From positions 124,001 through 188,000 of the forward strand of contig JAITVV010000007.1 in NCBI GenBank assembly GCA_031285625.1: 64,000 bases of DNA, in the 5' to 3' direction. This stretch comes from Prevotella sp. GTDB taxonomy: Bacteria > Bacteroidota > Bacteroidia > Bacteroidales > Dysgonomonadaceae. The notes below the pieces were generated by a model, which saw only the letters and a list, made by a program, of their open reading frames with translations, did not search any database and was not told the DNA's origin. Shown here in pieces: positions 35,701-44,031 of the stretch. Position 1 is the stretch's first letter. The number at the start of each line of letters is the position of its first letter. The translations under genes were made by a program, and so were the position numbers.

Positions 35701-36353
35701 ATCAGCGAATAAAGTCCCTGGAATTTTTCAGGTGGGCCTCCCGCAATCTCCATTTTGTGTAATACATTACCAGCTTCGTACAACCATCCCATTTCAGTGT
35801 ATGCTCTGGCTATCCAAAGTTGACACTCAGCTACAATTTCAGGATTGGTACTATATATCTTTGTTATATATAAAAAGGTGGTTATTGCCTGTAAGTAATC
35901 CCCATCCTGAAATTCGGCCTTGGCGAGTAACAGCCATACCTGATCCATAAAAGGAGTGTACTCCTTTTGTTTAAGCCAGGCCTGATATTCAGCATCGTTC
36001 CTCCTGTCCGGGTCACGCTTAGGCTTTGCCTTTATGGAGTGTAATTTAATAGCCTTGGTAGTCTTATCTATTGTTGTAGTAAAATTTCCAGATCCTCCTT
36101 CTATAGAATCTGAAACCTGTGGAAAAATATACAGCATCTGGGAAAGGTTATCTTCCCGTGCATGTTCTTTTGCTTCAAGTGCTTCTTTATAAGCGATATC
36201 TGCATTATAATGTATATTGTAACGCGTATTTACAGAATGGTAAAAACGTGTCAAAGCGGTGTTCTTCTTATTAGAACAAGCCGACATAAAGAGAAGTAAA
36301 AATAATACACTAAGCCCAATGCATAGTGTACGTACTAGATTATTTTGTGACAC
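32766..36353 (-). CDS. porW: PorW/SprE-like TPR lipoprotein with a long charged C-terminal tail
   Basis: 1195 aa. Lipoprotein signal ends FLLLFMSACSNKKN. FYHSVNTRYNIHYNADIAYK directly after it is the hallmark of SprE/PorW proteins, which support type IX secretion and gliding. TPR-like repeats follow (VWLLLAKAEFQDGDYLQAIT, VYSTLGNVYLEKMDTVKAID, GLIYKDKLGDMELAIDAFNT). Residues about 1040-1195 are an uninterrupted Lys/Arg/Glu-rich helix (REKLTKEEKEALKEEEKQRK, later RKEKERLQKERLRQREQERK). PorW of Porphyromonas and SprE of Flavobacterium are markedly shorter as I recall. The tail would make a long rigid periplasmic helix that could reach across to the T9SS core or peptidoglycan. The gene is monocistronic. 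Confidence 0.7.
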   Translation of the reverse strand: MSQNNLVRTLCIGLSVLFLLLFMSACSNKKNTALTRFYHSVNTRYNIHYNADIAYKEALEAKEHAREDNLSQMLYIFPQVSDSIEGGSGNFTTTIDKTTKAIKLHSIKAKPKRDPDRRNDAEYQAWLKQKEYTPFMDQVWLLLAKAEFQDGDYLQAITTFLYITKIYSTNPEIVAECQLWIARAYTEMGWLYEAGNVLHKMEIAGGPPEKFQGLYSLIKANYLVYSNEYQTAIPLLELAIKKEKNKLQKIRMKYLLGQIYANMGDKTKADKAFASVKGMSTPYKYTFNAQLQQILLDDSPGKEKALSILSGMAKKERNKEYLDQVYSTLGNVYLEKMDTVKAIDNYRKAIKESTRNGYDKAMAQVRLGDVYFTQREFVLAQPCYSEALPLLKKNHVDYPRVALRSSVLDELVVHVKVVEEQDSLQYIAQLPEAERLQIINDKIAALKKEEENLLKEQENQRRIEEREQRISSWNDVEESLFNSPTPTATNPVINAQQGSTFYFYNEQAVNQGKIAFQQQWGTRKLEDNWRRRNKVSTGFSDLDIANEADSIDSDVKGNLEAGTDKPKSVVDDRYSVEYYLQQLPFTPEAIESSNVLIEDALFSMGLIYKDKLGDMELAIDAFNTDIRRFPYTPNLEEIYYQLLLIYMRTGDSNMMSFYRSKLLAEFPSGKYAEPVSQPDYEWNFRHMASLQDSLYNEAYNAYRRGDVDVVRRNYQSMNTKYPFTDLMSNFTLLNALTYAQVRDAYGLETSLTELVEKYPKADVTPLASEILARVKEGKILLSDGTPITDFDWSKAYDKDDVLAEGKGKVLQYSDTLDIPYMLLLMFKPNTIDRNELLYEVADYNFSNYVIQTFDLSFDNDPPYDVMQMKGFSSFAAIRSYLTKAFNEGGLIHKLDTSILVLPISTDNYINVLPRLGLDKYMSYFSEHFAQQLPQLIASWNGVEYIATEPTIEITEENPVEEIPTLTDEAPDKTKSDPEIETLIVTDKSKEEPVQQADNNKQITADDLLTKDQLEKVGDVNNVIENVEDVINNPVDGIKNLFDKYKNREKLTKEEKEALKEEEKQRKQLEREQKAALKAQQDSIKKVEKARTDSIAREEKAAEDSIKAAKKQADEQKRLEEKQKEDAARAAVKAREDQRKQKEAERKEKERLQKERLRQREQERKEKEKAREQERKEKERQAEEKRKQRLRERREN

Positions 36354-36897
36354 GTATAAACTGGCAACTAATTTTCATTATATAAAACACAAAAATAAGC
36401 ATTTTATTGCTTTGTATCCTATTATGACAAAAAAGACAAAATATATTTAGCAGATATCTCAGATTTATAGCGTCGAAAAATGCATAAATTTCCATAATTT
36501 AAAATCATACAGCAAATATGTTTCGATTTACGAAACTAAAAATAGCATTTTAAGTTAATTTTTCAGATTGAGAAAAACATTAAAATTATCTTACTAAATG
36601 AGAAATACATTACATGAAAAAAACTCAAAATAATGCCTACAAATAATATATTCCTGTGCTACTTTTACAAATGTAAAGAGTAACTATAATTAGTTTAAAT
36701 GATAAGGTTGGGATAAACCCAAAAGATAAGCTTTAATCAAAGCAGTATTACTAGTCAGTAATTAATAGTTTTAAAAAAAACCGCAAGTTTTGTGTAGTTT
36801 GTGAAGTGTAGAACCATGTGAGCTGTGAAGTTCGCATGGTTTCGTTTTTTATAAAGAAACGGAGTGCAAAAGTAAGAAATATTTTAATATTCAATAA
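36354..36897. other. Intergenic region upstream of the PorW-like gene
   Basis: 544 bp, very AT-rich, no gene seen. The right part contains a plus-strand terminator-like hairpin (36812-36850) and GC-richer sequence ahead of it (from about 36778), which could belong to a short unannotated RNA. Confidence 0.45.
36812..36850 (+). terminator. Terminator-like hairpin with no plus-strand gene before it
   Basis: AACCATGTGAG (36812-36822) pairs with TTCGCATGGTT (36831-36841) with two G-T pairs, followed by TCGTTTTTT. It lies after the convergent-free end of the hydrogenase operon; on the minus strand no T tract follows, so it is oriented for a plus-strand transcript. Confidence 0.45.
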
Positions 36898-37338
36898 TCA
36901 AATTATCTTTTTAACTATACTTATTACCTCAGGGATAGCAGCTTCAACCTCAGCAGACAACTCCATTCCTACCTCATTAATATCTACTACAGATATAACT
37001 ATAAGATGTGTCTCCGGCATTTTCCCTGTCAACTGCATTGCTTCAATCATATCCTTCAATCCTATTTCGTGAGCGCTCATCAATGGAGGAAAATCAGATG
37101 AATAACGGGGCTTTATTACTCGTACCGTTCCGGGGGGATTACTATCCAGTGTAGCATCTATCATTATAATGCGATCATATTCTTCCAACCAGCTGATAAG
37201 ATGAAACCCTCCGGTTCCACCATCCATGAGGTGAATACCGGAAGGTAATTCTTCTTTTTCGAGTGCCTGTATTACATGAATACCAACACCTTCGTCTTTT
37301 AATAGTAAATTCCCTACTCCTAAGATAAGTGTCTTCAT
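36898..37338 (-). CDS. hyaD: Hydrogenase maturation protease (HyaD/HybD family)
   Basis: 146 aa. The peptidase removes the short C-terminal extension of the large subunit after nickel insertion. It shows the family start TLILGVGNLLLKDEGVGIHV with the nickel-sensing Glu17 in DEG, the Asp in IMIDATLD, and His in PPLMSAHEIGLKDM, matching the three metal ligands of E. coli HybD. The gene overlaps the cytochrome b gene by 4 bp (ATGA) and is the last of the hydrogenase operon. Its expected cut is after His557 of the large subunit. Confidence 0.93.
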   Translation of the reverse strand: MKTLILGVGNLLLKDEGVGIHVIQALEKEELPSGIHLMDGGTGGFHLISWLEEYDRIIMIDATLDSNPPGTVRVIKPRYSSDFPPLMSAHEIGLKDMIEAMQLTGKMPETHLIVISVVDINEVGMELSAEVEAAIPEVISIVKKII

Positions 37339-38102
37339 TCTTCAACAACTGCTTTAGGAGTTGATACTTTCTTTTTTATCTTTTTCTTATCCATTTCTTC
37401 CTTTTCAATTTTTTCTTCTGCCTTGGCAACCTCTTCCTCCACAAATTTCCAGCCACCGATCATCGAAGATGTAACTCCACGCCGTTCGATATAATCGTGA
37501 TAGCAAACCAGATAGATATGTCCTATTGCAAAAAGAATAAAGAACCACATTGCATAATGATGAATATGGCGTACTACCAGATCACCACCCATCAAAGGTA
37601 CCATCCATGCAAATAATTTAGGTAGGGCAGATGTACTCATTTGGGCATAAAGACCAAAACCCGTTATGCATTGTAACAAGAAAGCCAAAAACATAATAAA
37701 GTATGTACAACTGGCAACCTGATTATGCCCGATACTGTCTACAGGCTTATTCTTAATCATAAAAACATCCACTTTGATCACTTCAAACAGTTCCTTCCAT
37801 TGTGATTTTTTTAATGGAATAAAATTATTCCAACGGGCATATTTATTGCCTACAAATCCCCAATAGATACGAAATACAAAATTGAAGAAGAATACAAAAG
37901 CTGTTATAAAATGGACAAAGCGCACTATTCCAAACCAATATCTGAAAGTAGCCTCTGTTTCACTCATAATAGCAGGTGGGTCGGCAATAAGGAAGCCTGT
38001 TACACAAAGGATGACAATACACAAAGCATTTATCCAGTGATAAAAGCGTACAGGCAGTTCCCAAACATAGACTTCCCGTAATTTCTCTCTACGACTTCTC
38101 AT
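37335..38102 (-). CDS. hyaC: [NiFe] hydrogenase b-type cytochrome subunit
   Basis: 255 aa with four main membrane helices (INALCIVILCVTGFLIADPP, FITAFVFFFNFVFRIYWGFV, FIMFLAFLLQCITGFGLYAQ, HYAMWFFILFAIGHIYLVCY). Haem-ligand histidines are visible in FYHWINALC and HIHHYAMWFF. It anchors the hydrogenase to the periplasmic face and passes electrons to menaquinone. The C-terminal 45 residues are highly charged (KAEEKIEKEEMDKKKIKKKV) and unusual in length. It lies 11 bp after the large-subunit gene. Confidence 0.93.
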   Translation of the reverse strand: MRSRREKLREVYVWELPVRFYHWINALCIVILCVTGFLIADPPAIMSETEATFRYWFGIVRFVHFITAFVFFFNFVFRIYWGFVGNKYARWNNFIPLKKSQWKELFEVIKVDVFMIKNKPVDSIGHNQVASCTYFIMFLAFLLQCITGFGLYAQMSTSALPKLFAWMVPLMGGDLVVRHIHHYAMWFFILFAIGHIYLVCYHDYIERRGVTSSMIGGWKFVEEEVAKAEEKIEKEEMDKKKIKKKVSTPKAVVEE

Positions 38103-38113
38103 AACAATCCTGT

Positions 38114-39832
38114 TTAAAAAGTATCCATTTGATGTACATATTTACCATCCTCATCGTACAGATGAACTGCACAGGCAAGACATGGATCGAAAGAGTGTAT
38201 TGTGCGTAATATCTCCAATGGTAATTTAGGATCATGCACCGGTGTACCTATCAGAGCCGACTCATAGGCCGATAGCTGTCCTTTTTCGTCACGTGGAGAA
38301 GCATTCCACGTAGAAGGCACTACCATCTGATAATTTTTCACACGACTATTTTCTATAACAACAAAGTGCGCTAAAGCACCGCGTGGAGCTTCCGTTAGTC
38401 CGACCCCTTTAGCTTCTTTAGCCCAGGATTCATCTTTCCACTTTTCATTATTAAACATGCGTGTATCTCCGCCCTGAAGATTTGCAATTAACTGGTCGTA
38501 ACATTCAAGTGCCCAGTCTGCGTTGAGCTTAGACTCCAATGCCCGGGCAGCTGTTCTACCTAAAGTTGAAAACAATGCTTCGGCCGGAACGTTAAGAGCT
38601 TTCAGTGTATCATCAATCAACGATTTCTGAGGTTCTTTACCGGCAGCATAAGCAACAACCATTCTGGCTAAAGGTCCTACCTCCATTGGTTTTTCTTTCC
38701 AGCGCGGTGTCTTTATCCAGCTATACTTGTCATTTACATCCAGATGCTTATAAGGAGGACGAGGTCCGGTGTAATTCAACTCGGTTTCTCCCTCGTATGG
38801 ATGAAGACCGGCACTATCTCCCTTACTATATTTATACCATGAATGATAAATGTATTCCTGTATTTCCTCGGGTGAATTTGCATCTACCGGATGTACTTTG
38901 GTTAAATCTCTATCGAGAACAATTCCACGCGGCATTTTGTAGCTTTCCGGATCTGCACCATCCATAGGGAAGTCCCCATAGGCAAGGTAATTGGATATTC
39001 CGCCGCCAATCTTACCCCAATCATCCTTATACACACTACCAATAAGCAGAATATCCGGTATATATACCTGATCGATAAATGTTTTGGCATCCAAGAGTTT
39101 TTCTTTTACAAAAGCCAAACGTTCTGCATTTATTGCATTTGCTTCATTCAGATTGATGCTGGCTGGCATACCACCAACCAGATAATTTGGATGAGGATTT
39201 TTTCCTCCAAATACAGCATGAACTTTCACTATTTCTTTTTGCCACTCCAATGCCTCCAGGTAGTGGGCTACAGCAATAAGGTTTTGTTCCGGTGTTAGTT
39301 TATATGCCGGATGTCCCCAATATCCGTTTGCAAAAATTCCGAGTTGTCCGCTTTCCACAAATTTCTTAACTCTGTCCTGTATTCCTTTAAAATATCCTGT
39401 CGAGCTTTTAGGCCATGCAGACAATTGCTGTGCGGCTGCCGATGCAGCAGCAGGATCAGCTTTTAATGCAGATACAACATCCACCCAGTCGAGAGCATGT
39501 AAATGATAGAAATGGACCACATGGTCGTGCATATAAAGTACATTAGCCATGATGTTACGAACCATTTCCGCATTCGGTGGAATAACCATATCCAATGCAT
39601 CCTCCACGGCACGTACAGAACATAGTGAATGTGTAGAAGTACAAACCCCACATACACGTCCTACAAAAGCCCATACATCGCGGGGATCACGATCTTTTAC
39701 AATGGTCTCGATCCCACGAACCATCGTACCGGAACTATAAGCATCTTTTATAACTCCGTTTTCTATTTCTGCTTCTATTCTTAAGTGACCTTCAATACGG
39801 GTAATCGGGTCAACAACTATTCTTTCAGCCAT
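38114..39832 (-). CDS. hyaB: [NiFe] uptake hydrogenase large subunit
   Basis: 572 aa. It binds the NiFe(CN)2CO centre through two CxxC motifs: C61/C64 in GRVCGVCTSTHS and C551/C554 in DPCLACAVH. The chain continues 15 residues past His557 (LYDEDGKYVHQMDTF), the extension removed by the maturation protease, so this is the precursor form. The N-terminus VVDPITRIEGHLRIE is the group 1 signature. The protein oxidises H2 at the periplasmic side, carried there with the Tat-exported small subunit. The gene follows the small subunit by 6 bp. Confidence 0.97.
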   Translation of the reverse strand: MAERIVVDPITRIEGHLRIEAEIENGVIKDAYSSGTMVRGIETIVKDRDPRDVWAFVGRVCGVCTSTHSLCSVRAVEDALDMVIPPNAEMVRNIMANVLYMHDHVVHFYHLHALDWVDVVSALKADPAAASAAAQQLSAWPKSSTGYFKGIQDRVKKFVESGQLGIFANGYWGHPAYKLTPEQNLIAVAHYLEALEWQKEIVKVHAVFGGKNPHPNYLVGGMPASINLNEANAINAERLAFVKEKLLDAKTFIDQVYIPDILLIGSVYKDDWGKIGGGISNYLAYGDFPMDGADPESYKMPRGIVLDRDLTKVHPVDANSPEEIQEYIYHSWYKYSKGDSAGLHPYEGETELNYTGPRPPYKHLDVNDKYSWIKTPRWKEKPMEVGPLARMVVAYAAGKEPQKSLIDDTLKALNVPAEALFSTLGRTAARALESKLNADWALECYDQLIANLQGGDTRMFNNEKWKDESWAKEAKGVGLTEAPRGALAHFVVIENSRVKNYQMVVPSTWNASPRDEKGQLSAYESALIGTPVHDPKLPLEILRTIHSFDPCLACAVHLYDEDGKYVHQMDTF

Positions 39833-39838
39833 AGTCTT

Positions 39839-40954
39839 TTAAAGTTTATTAGTTTCCTTATCTTCCGGTTCTTCGTGTGAAACCTCGTTTTCTATTAATT
39901 TTTTCTTACGTATATTCGTTGCTATAGCATGTGCGGTAACTCCTGCTACAGTAGCAACCCCCAGAGCCAAGCCAATTTCATCTGCAGTGGCTTCTATACC
40001 AAAACCATGCGTTGTAGGATTACGCTCATAGAACGGACTCTTATCCCAGAATCCCTCCTCGCTACAACCCAGACACGGATGCCCGCTCTGTATAGGATAA
40101 CTAACACCTTCGTTCCACTTTATGATACCACATGCATTGTATGTGTTAGGTCCCTTACAACCAACCTTATAGAGACAATATCCTCTCTTTGCATTTTCAT
40201 CGTCGAAACTTTCTACAAACAATCCAGCATCAAAATTGGCACGGCGATAGCAAGTATCATGTACACGGCGCGAATAGAATGCTTTAGGACGCCCTAAGCT
40301 ATCCAACTGAGGAATAGAACCGAATGTAAGCAAATGTACTACAATACCAGCCATTACTTCTGCTATTGGAGGACAGCCCTGTACATTCATTACGGTTTTA
40401 CCCTTTATGATCCGGTGAGCAGGTCTTGCTCCCGTAGGATTAGGATTGGCAGCCTGTACACATCCTGCTGATGCACAGTTACCCCATGCAACCACCGCTT
40501 TAGCTCCGGCAGCGGCTTCTTCTACAATCTGTTTGGCACTACGTCCGCCAACACAGCAATAAGCTTCGTCTTTAGTAGGAATAGAACCTTCAATCATCAA
40601 AATGTATTCGCCTTTGTATTTTTCCATTGTATCATGCATACATTTTTCAGCCTGATCACCGGATGCAGCCATCAATGTTTCTGTATAATCCAACGAAATC
40701 TGGTCGAAAAGCAGATCTGCCAAGATAGGGTGCGCTGTGCGAATAAACGATTCGCTACAGCAGGTACATTCCTGAAGATGGAGCCAGATAATAGGCAAAC
40801 GGGATTTCTTATCCAATGCCTCAACTACCTGAGCCACGCCGGTGGATTCCAATCCCAGCAAAGCTCCCATCATCGTGCAAAACTTAAGGAAGTCGCGACG
40901 GGAAACTCCTTTTGCTTTGCTTTCTTCATAAACGGATAGTCTTTTGTTTTCCAT
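39839..40954 (-). CDS. hyaA: [NiFe] uptake hydrogenase small subunit, oxygen-tolerant type
   Basis: 371 aa. Tat signal with VSRRDFLKFC (residues 18-26), and a C-terminal membrane helix (GLALGVATVAGVTAHAIAT) that docks to the cytochrome b. The proximal cluster region has six cysteines: C63, C65, C66 (ECTCCSES), C160 and C165 (GNCASAGC) and C194 (QGCPPI). They align with C17, C19, C20, C115, C120 and C149 of Ralstonia HoxK. Standard oxygen-sensitive enzymes have glycine at the C19 and C120 positions. This pattern is diagnostic of the [4Fe-3S] cluster of oxygen-tolerant group 1d hydrogenases. Distal and medial cluster residues follow (GCKGPNTYNACG, HPCLGCSEEGFWD). First gene of the operon. Confidence 0.97.
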   Translation of the reverse strand: MENKRLSVYEESKAKGVSRRDFLKFCTMMGALLGLESTGVAQVVEALDKKSRLPIIWLHLQECTCCSESFIRTAHPILADLLFDQISLDYTETLMAASGDQAEKCMHDTMEKYKGEYILMIEGSIPTKDEAYCCVGGRSAKQIVEEAAAGAKAVVAWGNCASAGCVQAANPNPTGARPAHRIIKGKTVMNVQGCPPIAEVMAGIVVHLLTFGSIPQLDSLGRPKAFYSRRVHDTCYRRANFDAGLFVESFDDENAKRGYCLYKVGCKGPNTYNACGIIKWNEGVSYPIQSGHPCLGCSEEGFWDKSPFYERNPTTHGFGIEATADEIGLALGVATVAGVTAHAIATNIRKKKLIENEVSHEEPEDKETNKL

Positions 40955-41101
40955 ATTTACAAAGTCTTTAAATTAGTTGATCAACTCTATTATTGTGTAT
41001 TTTATATTGTTTTTATTCTAAAATGTCTGTCTCAGATTAGTTATATCTAAAAGGTAACAAGTATATAAAACAGCAACACTCTTATTTTTAATACTTTACA
41101 G

Positions 41102-41155
41102 CTAAAAGGTGACAAAAGTGACACTTTTTAGCTTGTTTTCTTACTGTAACCTTTC
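41102..41155 (-). repeat. Tandem-GTCAC element, copy 3 (upstream of the hydrogenase operon)
   Basis: On the minus strand it reads GTTACAGTAAG, then AAGTGTCACTTTTGTCACC, with GTCAC units 9 bp apart (plus-strand GTGAC at 41109 and 41118). It lies about 155 bp before the small-subunit ATG and in the same orientation. Confidence 0.65.
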
Positions 41156-41191
41156 TACGTGGCAACACGCTTGTTATCTGTTTACCATCTC

Positions 41192-41277
41192 TGTCATCCT
41201 GAAGAACAAAGGATCTCTTTCCTTTTTTCCTCGATAAATGGGTTGGGATGCTTCTTATCGTCAGCATGATAATGACA
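41192..41277 (-). repeat. Dispersed hairpin repeat, copy 3 (inverted)
   Basis: Reverse-strand copy of the 80-bp hairpin repeat: TGTCATCCTGAAGAACAAAG at one end and GTCAGCATGATAATGACA at the other, with CGATAAATGGGTTGGGATGC inside. Confidence 0.75.
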
Positions 41278-41329
41278 CCGAATCACAATGAATAAGTCTC
41301 TCAATATTAGACAATTTAACATCCAAATA

Positions 41330-42367
41330 TCAACAGATACGGGGCAACTGATCACCATTCAACATATTAATAACCCTGTAACCTCCATATATATTTTTCA
41401 TCCTTACCACAGCTTTTCCGGATGATGTCACCTTCCCTATTACAGTAGCATGCTGCCCTTCTGGAAAAGCATGCATGATTTTCAATGCCTGTTCTGCATA
41501 TATCTCAGGTAAAACAGTAAGAACAACCCCTTCATTTGCTATATATAAGGGATCTAGCCCCAATATTTCTGATGCAGCACGGACAGCCTCAGGAATGGGT
41601 AACAAAGACTCATCCAGTTCGATCTCAACTCCGGCAGCCTCGGCAATTTCATTTAGTGTGCTACTTAAACCACCTCTGGTAGGATCACGAAAAACATGTA
41701 TATCTTTTATATTATCATTTAAGGCGGCAATCATGTTATTTAAAGCAACTGTATCACTCTTCATAGATGTTTCAAAGCCAAGGCTTTCACGTGTAGATAG
41801 AATCGTAATACCATGTACTCCGATAGGAGCGCTACAAATAATTACATCACCCGGAGCTGCATTTTTGGGAGATATATTTACCCCCTCCGGCACAATTCCA
41901 ATTCCGGTTGTATTAATAAAAATCTTATCACACTTGCCACGCTCTACGACTTTAGTATCTCCGGCAACGATGTATACCCCGGCTTTCTCTGCAGCTTCTT
42001 TCATCGAGTTCACGATCAGTTGAAGATCTTTCAGGGGAAACCCCTCTTCAAGAATAAATCCGGCGGTAAGGTAAAGAGGCTTTGCACCACAACAGGCAAT
42101 ATCATTTACGGTTCCATTCACTGCCAAATCGCCAATATTGCCTCCCGGAAAAAAAACAGGATCTACAACAAACGAATCGGTAGACATGGCTAAACGCCCT
42201 TCTGTTACAGAAAATATACTTCCGTCATGATCCTGATCTAATAAAGGATTGCGAAAAGCGGGATAAAATATATTACTTATAAGACGATGGGTTAGACGTC
42301 CTCCACTTCCATGTCCTAATAGTACATGGTCAGAATCGTTGATAGGAAGAGGACAGTTTAGTTCCAT
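41330..42367 (-). CDS. hypE: Hydrogenase maturation factor HypE
   Basis: 345 aa. HypE takes a carbamoyl group from HypF onto its C-terminal cysteine and dehydrates it to thiocyanate, the source of the CN ligands. The C-terminus ends in the required PRIC. The ATP-binding AIRS/PurM fold begins LLGHGSGGRLTHRLISNIF, with AMSTDSFVVDPVFFPGGNIG and DIHVFRDPTRGGLSSTLNEI. It is the last gene of hypC-hypD-hypE, 64 bp after hypD. Confidence 0.96.
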   Translation of the reverse strand: MELNCPLPINDSDHVLLGHGSGGRLTHRLISNIFYPAFRNPLLDQDHDGSIFSVTEGRLAMSTDSFVVDPVFFPGGNIGDLAVNGTVNDIACCGAKPLYLTAGFILEEGFPLKDLQLIVNSMKEAAEKAGVYIVAGDTKVVERGKCDKIFINTTGIGIVPEGVNISPKNAAPGDVIICSAPIGVHGITILSTRESLGFETSMKSDTVALNNMIAALNDNIKDIHVFRDPTRGGLSSTLNEIAEAAGVEIELDESLLPIPEAVRAASEILGLDPLYIANEGVVLTVLPEIYAEQALKIMHAFPEGQHATVIGKVTSSGKAVVRMKNIYGGYRVINMLNGDQLPRIC

Positions 42368-42431
42368 AGCCTCGTTATTATGTTTTTACAGGTATTTATA
42401 TAAATCAGATATCAATTATTTGATACCAGTA

Positions 42432-43532
42432 CTATCTATAGTTATAGTAAGCTGCACATACGCCTTCCGTGGAAACCATTGGCGCACCGATAGGGGTTTC
42501 AGGCCTGCAAGACGTACCAAAGAAGGGACAATCCGAAGCCTGTTTGTTTCCTTTCATTATATCACCGGCGATACATTGTAAAGATAATTCATTTAAGTTA
42601 TTAATCGATACCTTACCACCATCTTTTGCAGGAAACTTCTTCGCTGCATCATACATTTCATATATCTCATTCAGATGTAATCCGCTTCCCGGAATATATC
42701 CAATGCCGCGCCATTCCTGATCAACAGGCTCCAGCATTTCATCCATTAAATGCCGGACAGCAGGATTTCCATCTTCTAGCACTATTCTTTTATATGCATT
42801 TTCAACTTCCGACTTTCCGCTTTCCAATTGTAGAATACACCGGTATATACCATATAGCAGATCGATAGGCTCAAAGCCAGTCACCACCATAGGCCTGCGA
42901 TAACGTTTCGCCAAATCATAGTATTCACTATTGCCCATCACAGCACAGACATGACCAGCTGTAAGGAATCCATCAACTTTACTTCCCTGATCGGAAAGGA
43001 TGATATCTATTGCCGGAGGTACTGTAAAGAGAGAAGTAATAAGAGAGAAATTTTTAAGCCCCTTTCGCTTAGCCTCCTTTATAGCTGTCAGGTGAACAGG
43101 TATGGTTGTTTCAAAACCAACAGCAAAGAAAACTATTTCTTTATCAGGGCTCTTTTCTGCAAGTTCTACAGCATCCAATGACGAATATAGCATACGAACA
43201 TCGGCTCCCTGAGATTTTATTGTCAACAAGTCCTCACTTGTCCCGGGTACACGCATCATATCACCAAAGGAGGTAAAAATAACTTCCGGACGTTTTGCAA
43301 TTTCCAAGGCATGATCTATCACTGCAACCGGGGTCACACATACAGGACAACCCGGTCCATGAAGCAATGTTATTTCAGGGGGAAGCATATCTTCGATGCG
43401 ATAACGTGAGATAGCATGGGTTTGCCCTCCACATATTTCCATTATATGCCATGGGCGTGTCACTGCTTTTTGTATTGCAGCCACAAGAACCTTTACTTGT
43501 TCCCTATCCCGGTATTCGTCAATATACTTCAT
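42432..43532 (-). CDS. hypD: Hydrogenase maturation factor HypD
   Basis: 366 aa. HypD carries a [4Fe-4S] cluster and, with HypC, is the scaffold on which Fe(CN)2CO is built. Conserved blocks: MEICGGQTHAISRYRIEDML, LLHGPGCPVCVTPV, FTSFGDMMRVPGTS, FFAVGFETTIP, GFLTAGHVCAVMG, and the cluster cysteines in LQCIAGDIMKGNKQASDCPF and FGTSCRPETPIGAPMVS. The start ATG shares one base with the hypC stop (TAATG). Confidence 0.97.
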   Translation of the reverse strand: MKYIDEYRDREQVKVLVAAIQKAVTRPWHIMEICGGQTHAISRYRIEDMLPPEITLLHGPGCPVCVTPVAVIDHALEIAKRPEVIFTSFGDMMRVPGTSEDLLTIKSQGADVRMLYSSLDAVELAEKSPDKEIVFFAVGFETTIPVHLTAIKEAKRKGLKNFSLITSLFTVPPAIDIILSDQGSKVDGFLTAGHVCAVMGNSEYYDLAKRYRRPMVVTGFEPIDLLYGIYRCILQLESGKSEVENAYKRIVLEDGNPAVRHLMDEMLEPVDQEWRGIGYIPGSGLHLNEIYEMYDAAKKFPAKDGGKVSINNLNELSLQCIAGDIMKGNKQASDCPFFGTSCRPETPIGAPMVSTEGVCAAYYNYR

Positions 43533-43774
43533 TATGTAGGATTTTCCAATGAACGGGCTATTGCGTCAAAGTCAGCTAATGTTTCTCTGGCTCTTTCCTC
43601 ATCAACTGTAGATATTGCCATTCCGGCATGTGCCAAAACATAGTCTCCTTCCGATGCTTCAACCCATTGGATGCATATATTCTTTATCATTCCTCCGAAA
43701 TCAACCTTTGCCATTTTCAGTTCCGGGACAGAAGAGTCAATGCTAATAATTTTTCCTGGTACAGCCAAACACAT
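43532..43774 (-). CDS. hypC: Hydrogenase maturation chaperone HypC
   Basis: 80 aa. The invariant start MCLAVPGKI supplies Cys2, which binds the iron during cofactor assembly and delivery to the large subunit. VDFGGMIKNICIQWVEASEG and DYVLAHAGMAISTVDEERA are standard family blocks. First gene of hypC-hypD-hypE and divergent from the FmdE-like gene. TATATTTG on the minus strand (43822-43815) is a possible -7 box, without a clear -33. Confidence 0.96.
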   Translation of the reverse strand: MCLAVPGKIISIDSSVPELKMAKVDFGGMIKNICIQWVEASEGDYVLAHAGMAISTVDEERARETLADFDAIARSLENPT

Positions 43775-44031
43775 AGCATTTAAGATTTAGTGTGTTAACA
43801 TATATACTGTTTTTCAAATATAAAGAATATATTTTTATGAAAAAGTAATAGATATTACAAAGTCGAATATTTTTTTACCTTTGTCAATAGCGAAAAACAT
43901 CTCGAAGCCCTTTTCTGACCTTTAGTTTGAGAAATATATATCAGTAAATCGGCTAGTTAGCGTGAAATTATTGAAATAAAACACCTTAAAGCATAACAAT
44001 TAACAATAATGCATAAATAAAATCTATAACT

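Larger units (their letters stand above)
40955..41329. other. Intergenic region upstream of the hydrogenase operon
   Basis: 375 bp without a gene. It contains tandem-GTCAC copy 3 and hairpin-repeat copy 3, both reading on the minus strand toward the small subunit gene. I see no good TAnnTTTG box near the start, so the promoter may depend on an activator. Confidence 0.6.

Noticed and set aside
41475-42193. Overlapping plus-strand ORFs of 126 and 182 codons opposite hypE
   Set aside because: Both lie fully inside a clear hypE gene and have no recognisable domain; shadows of codon bias.
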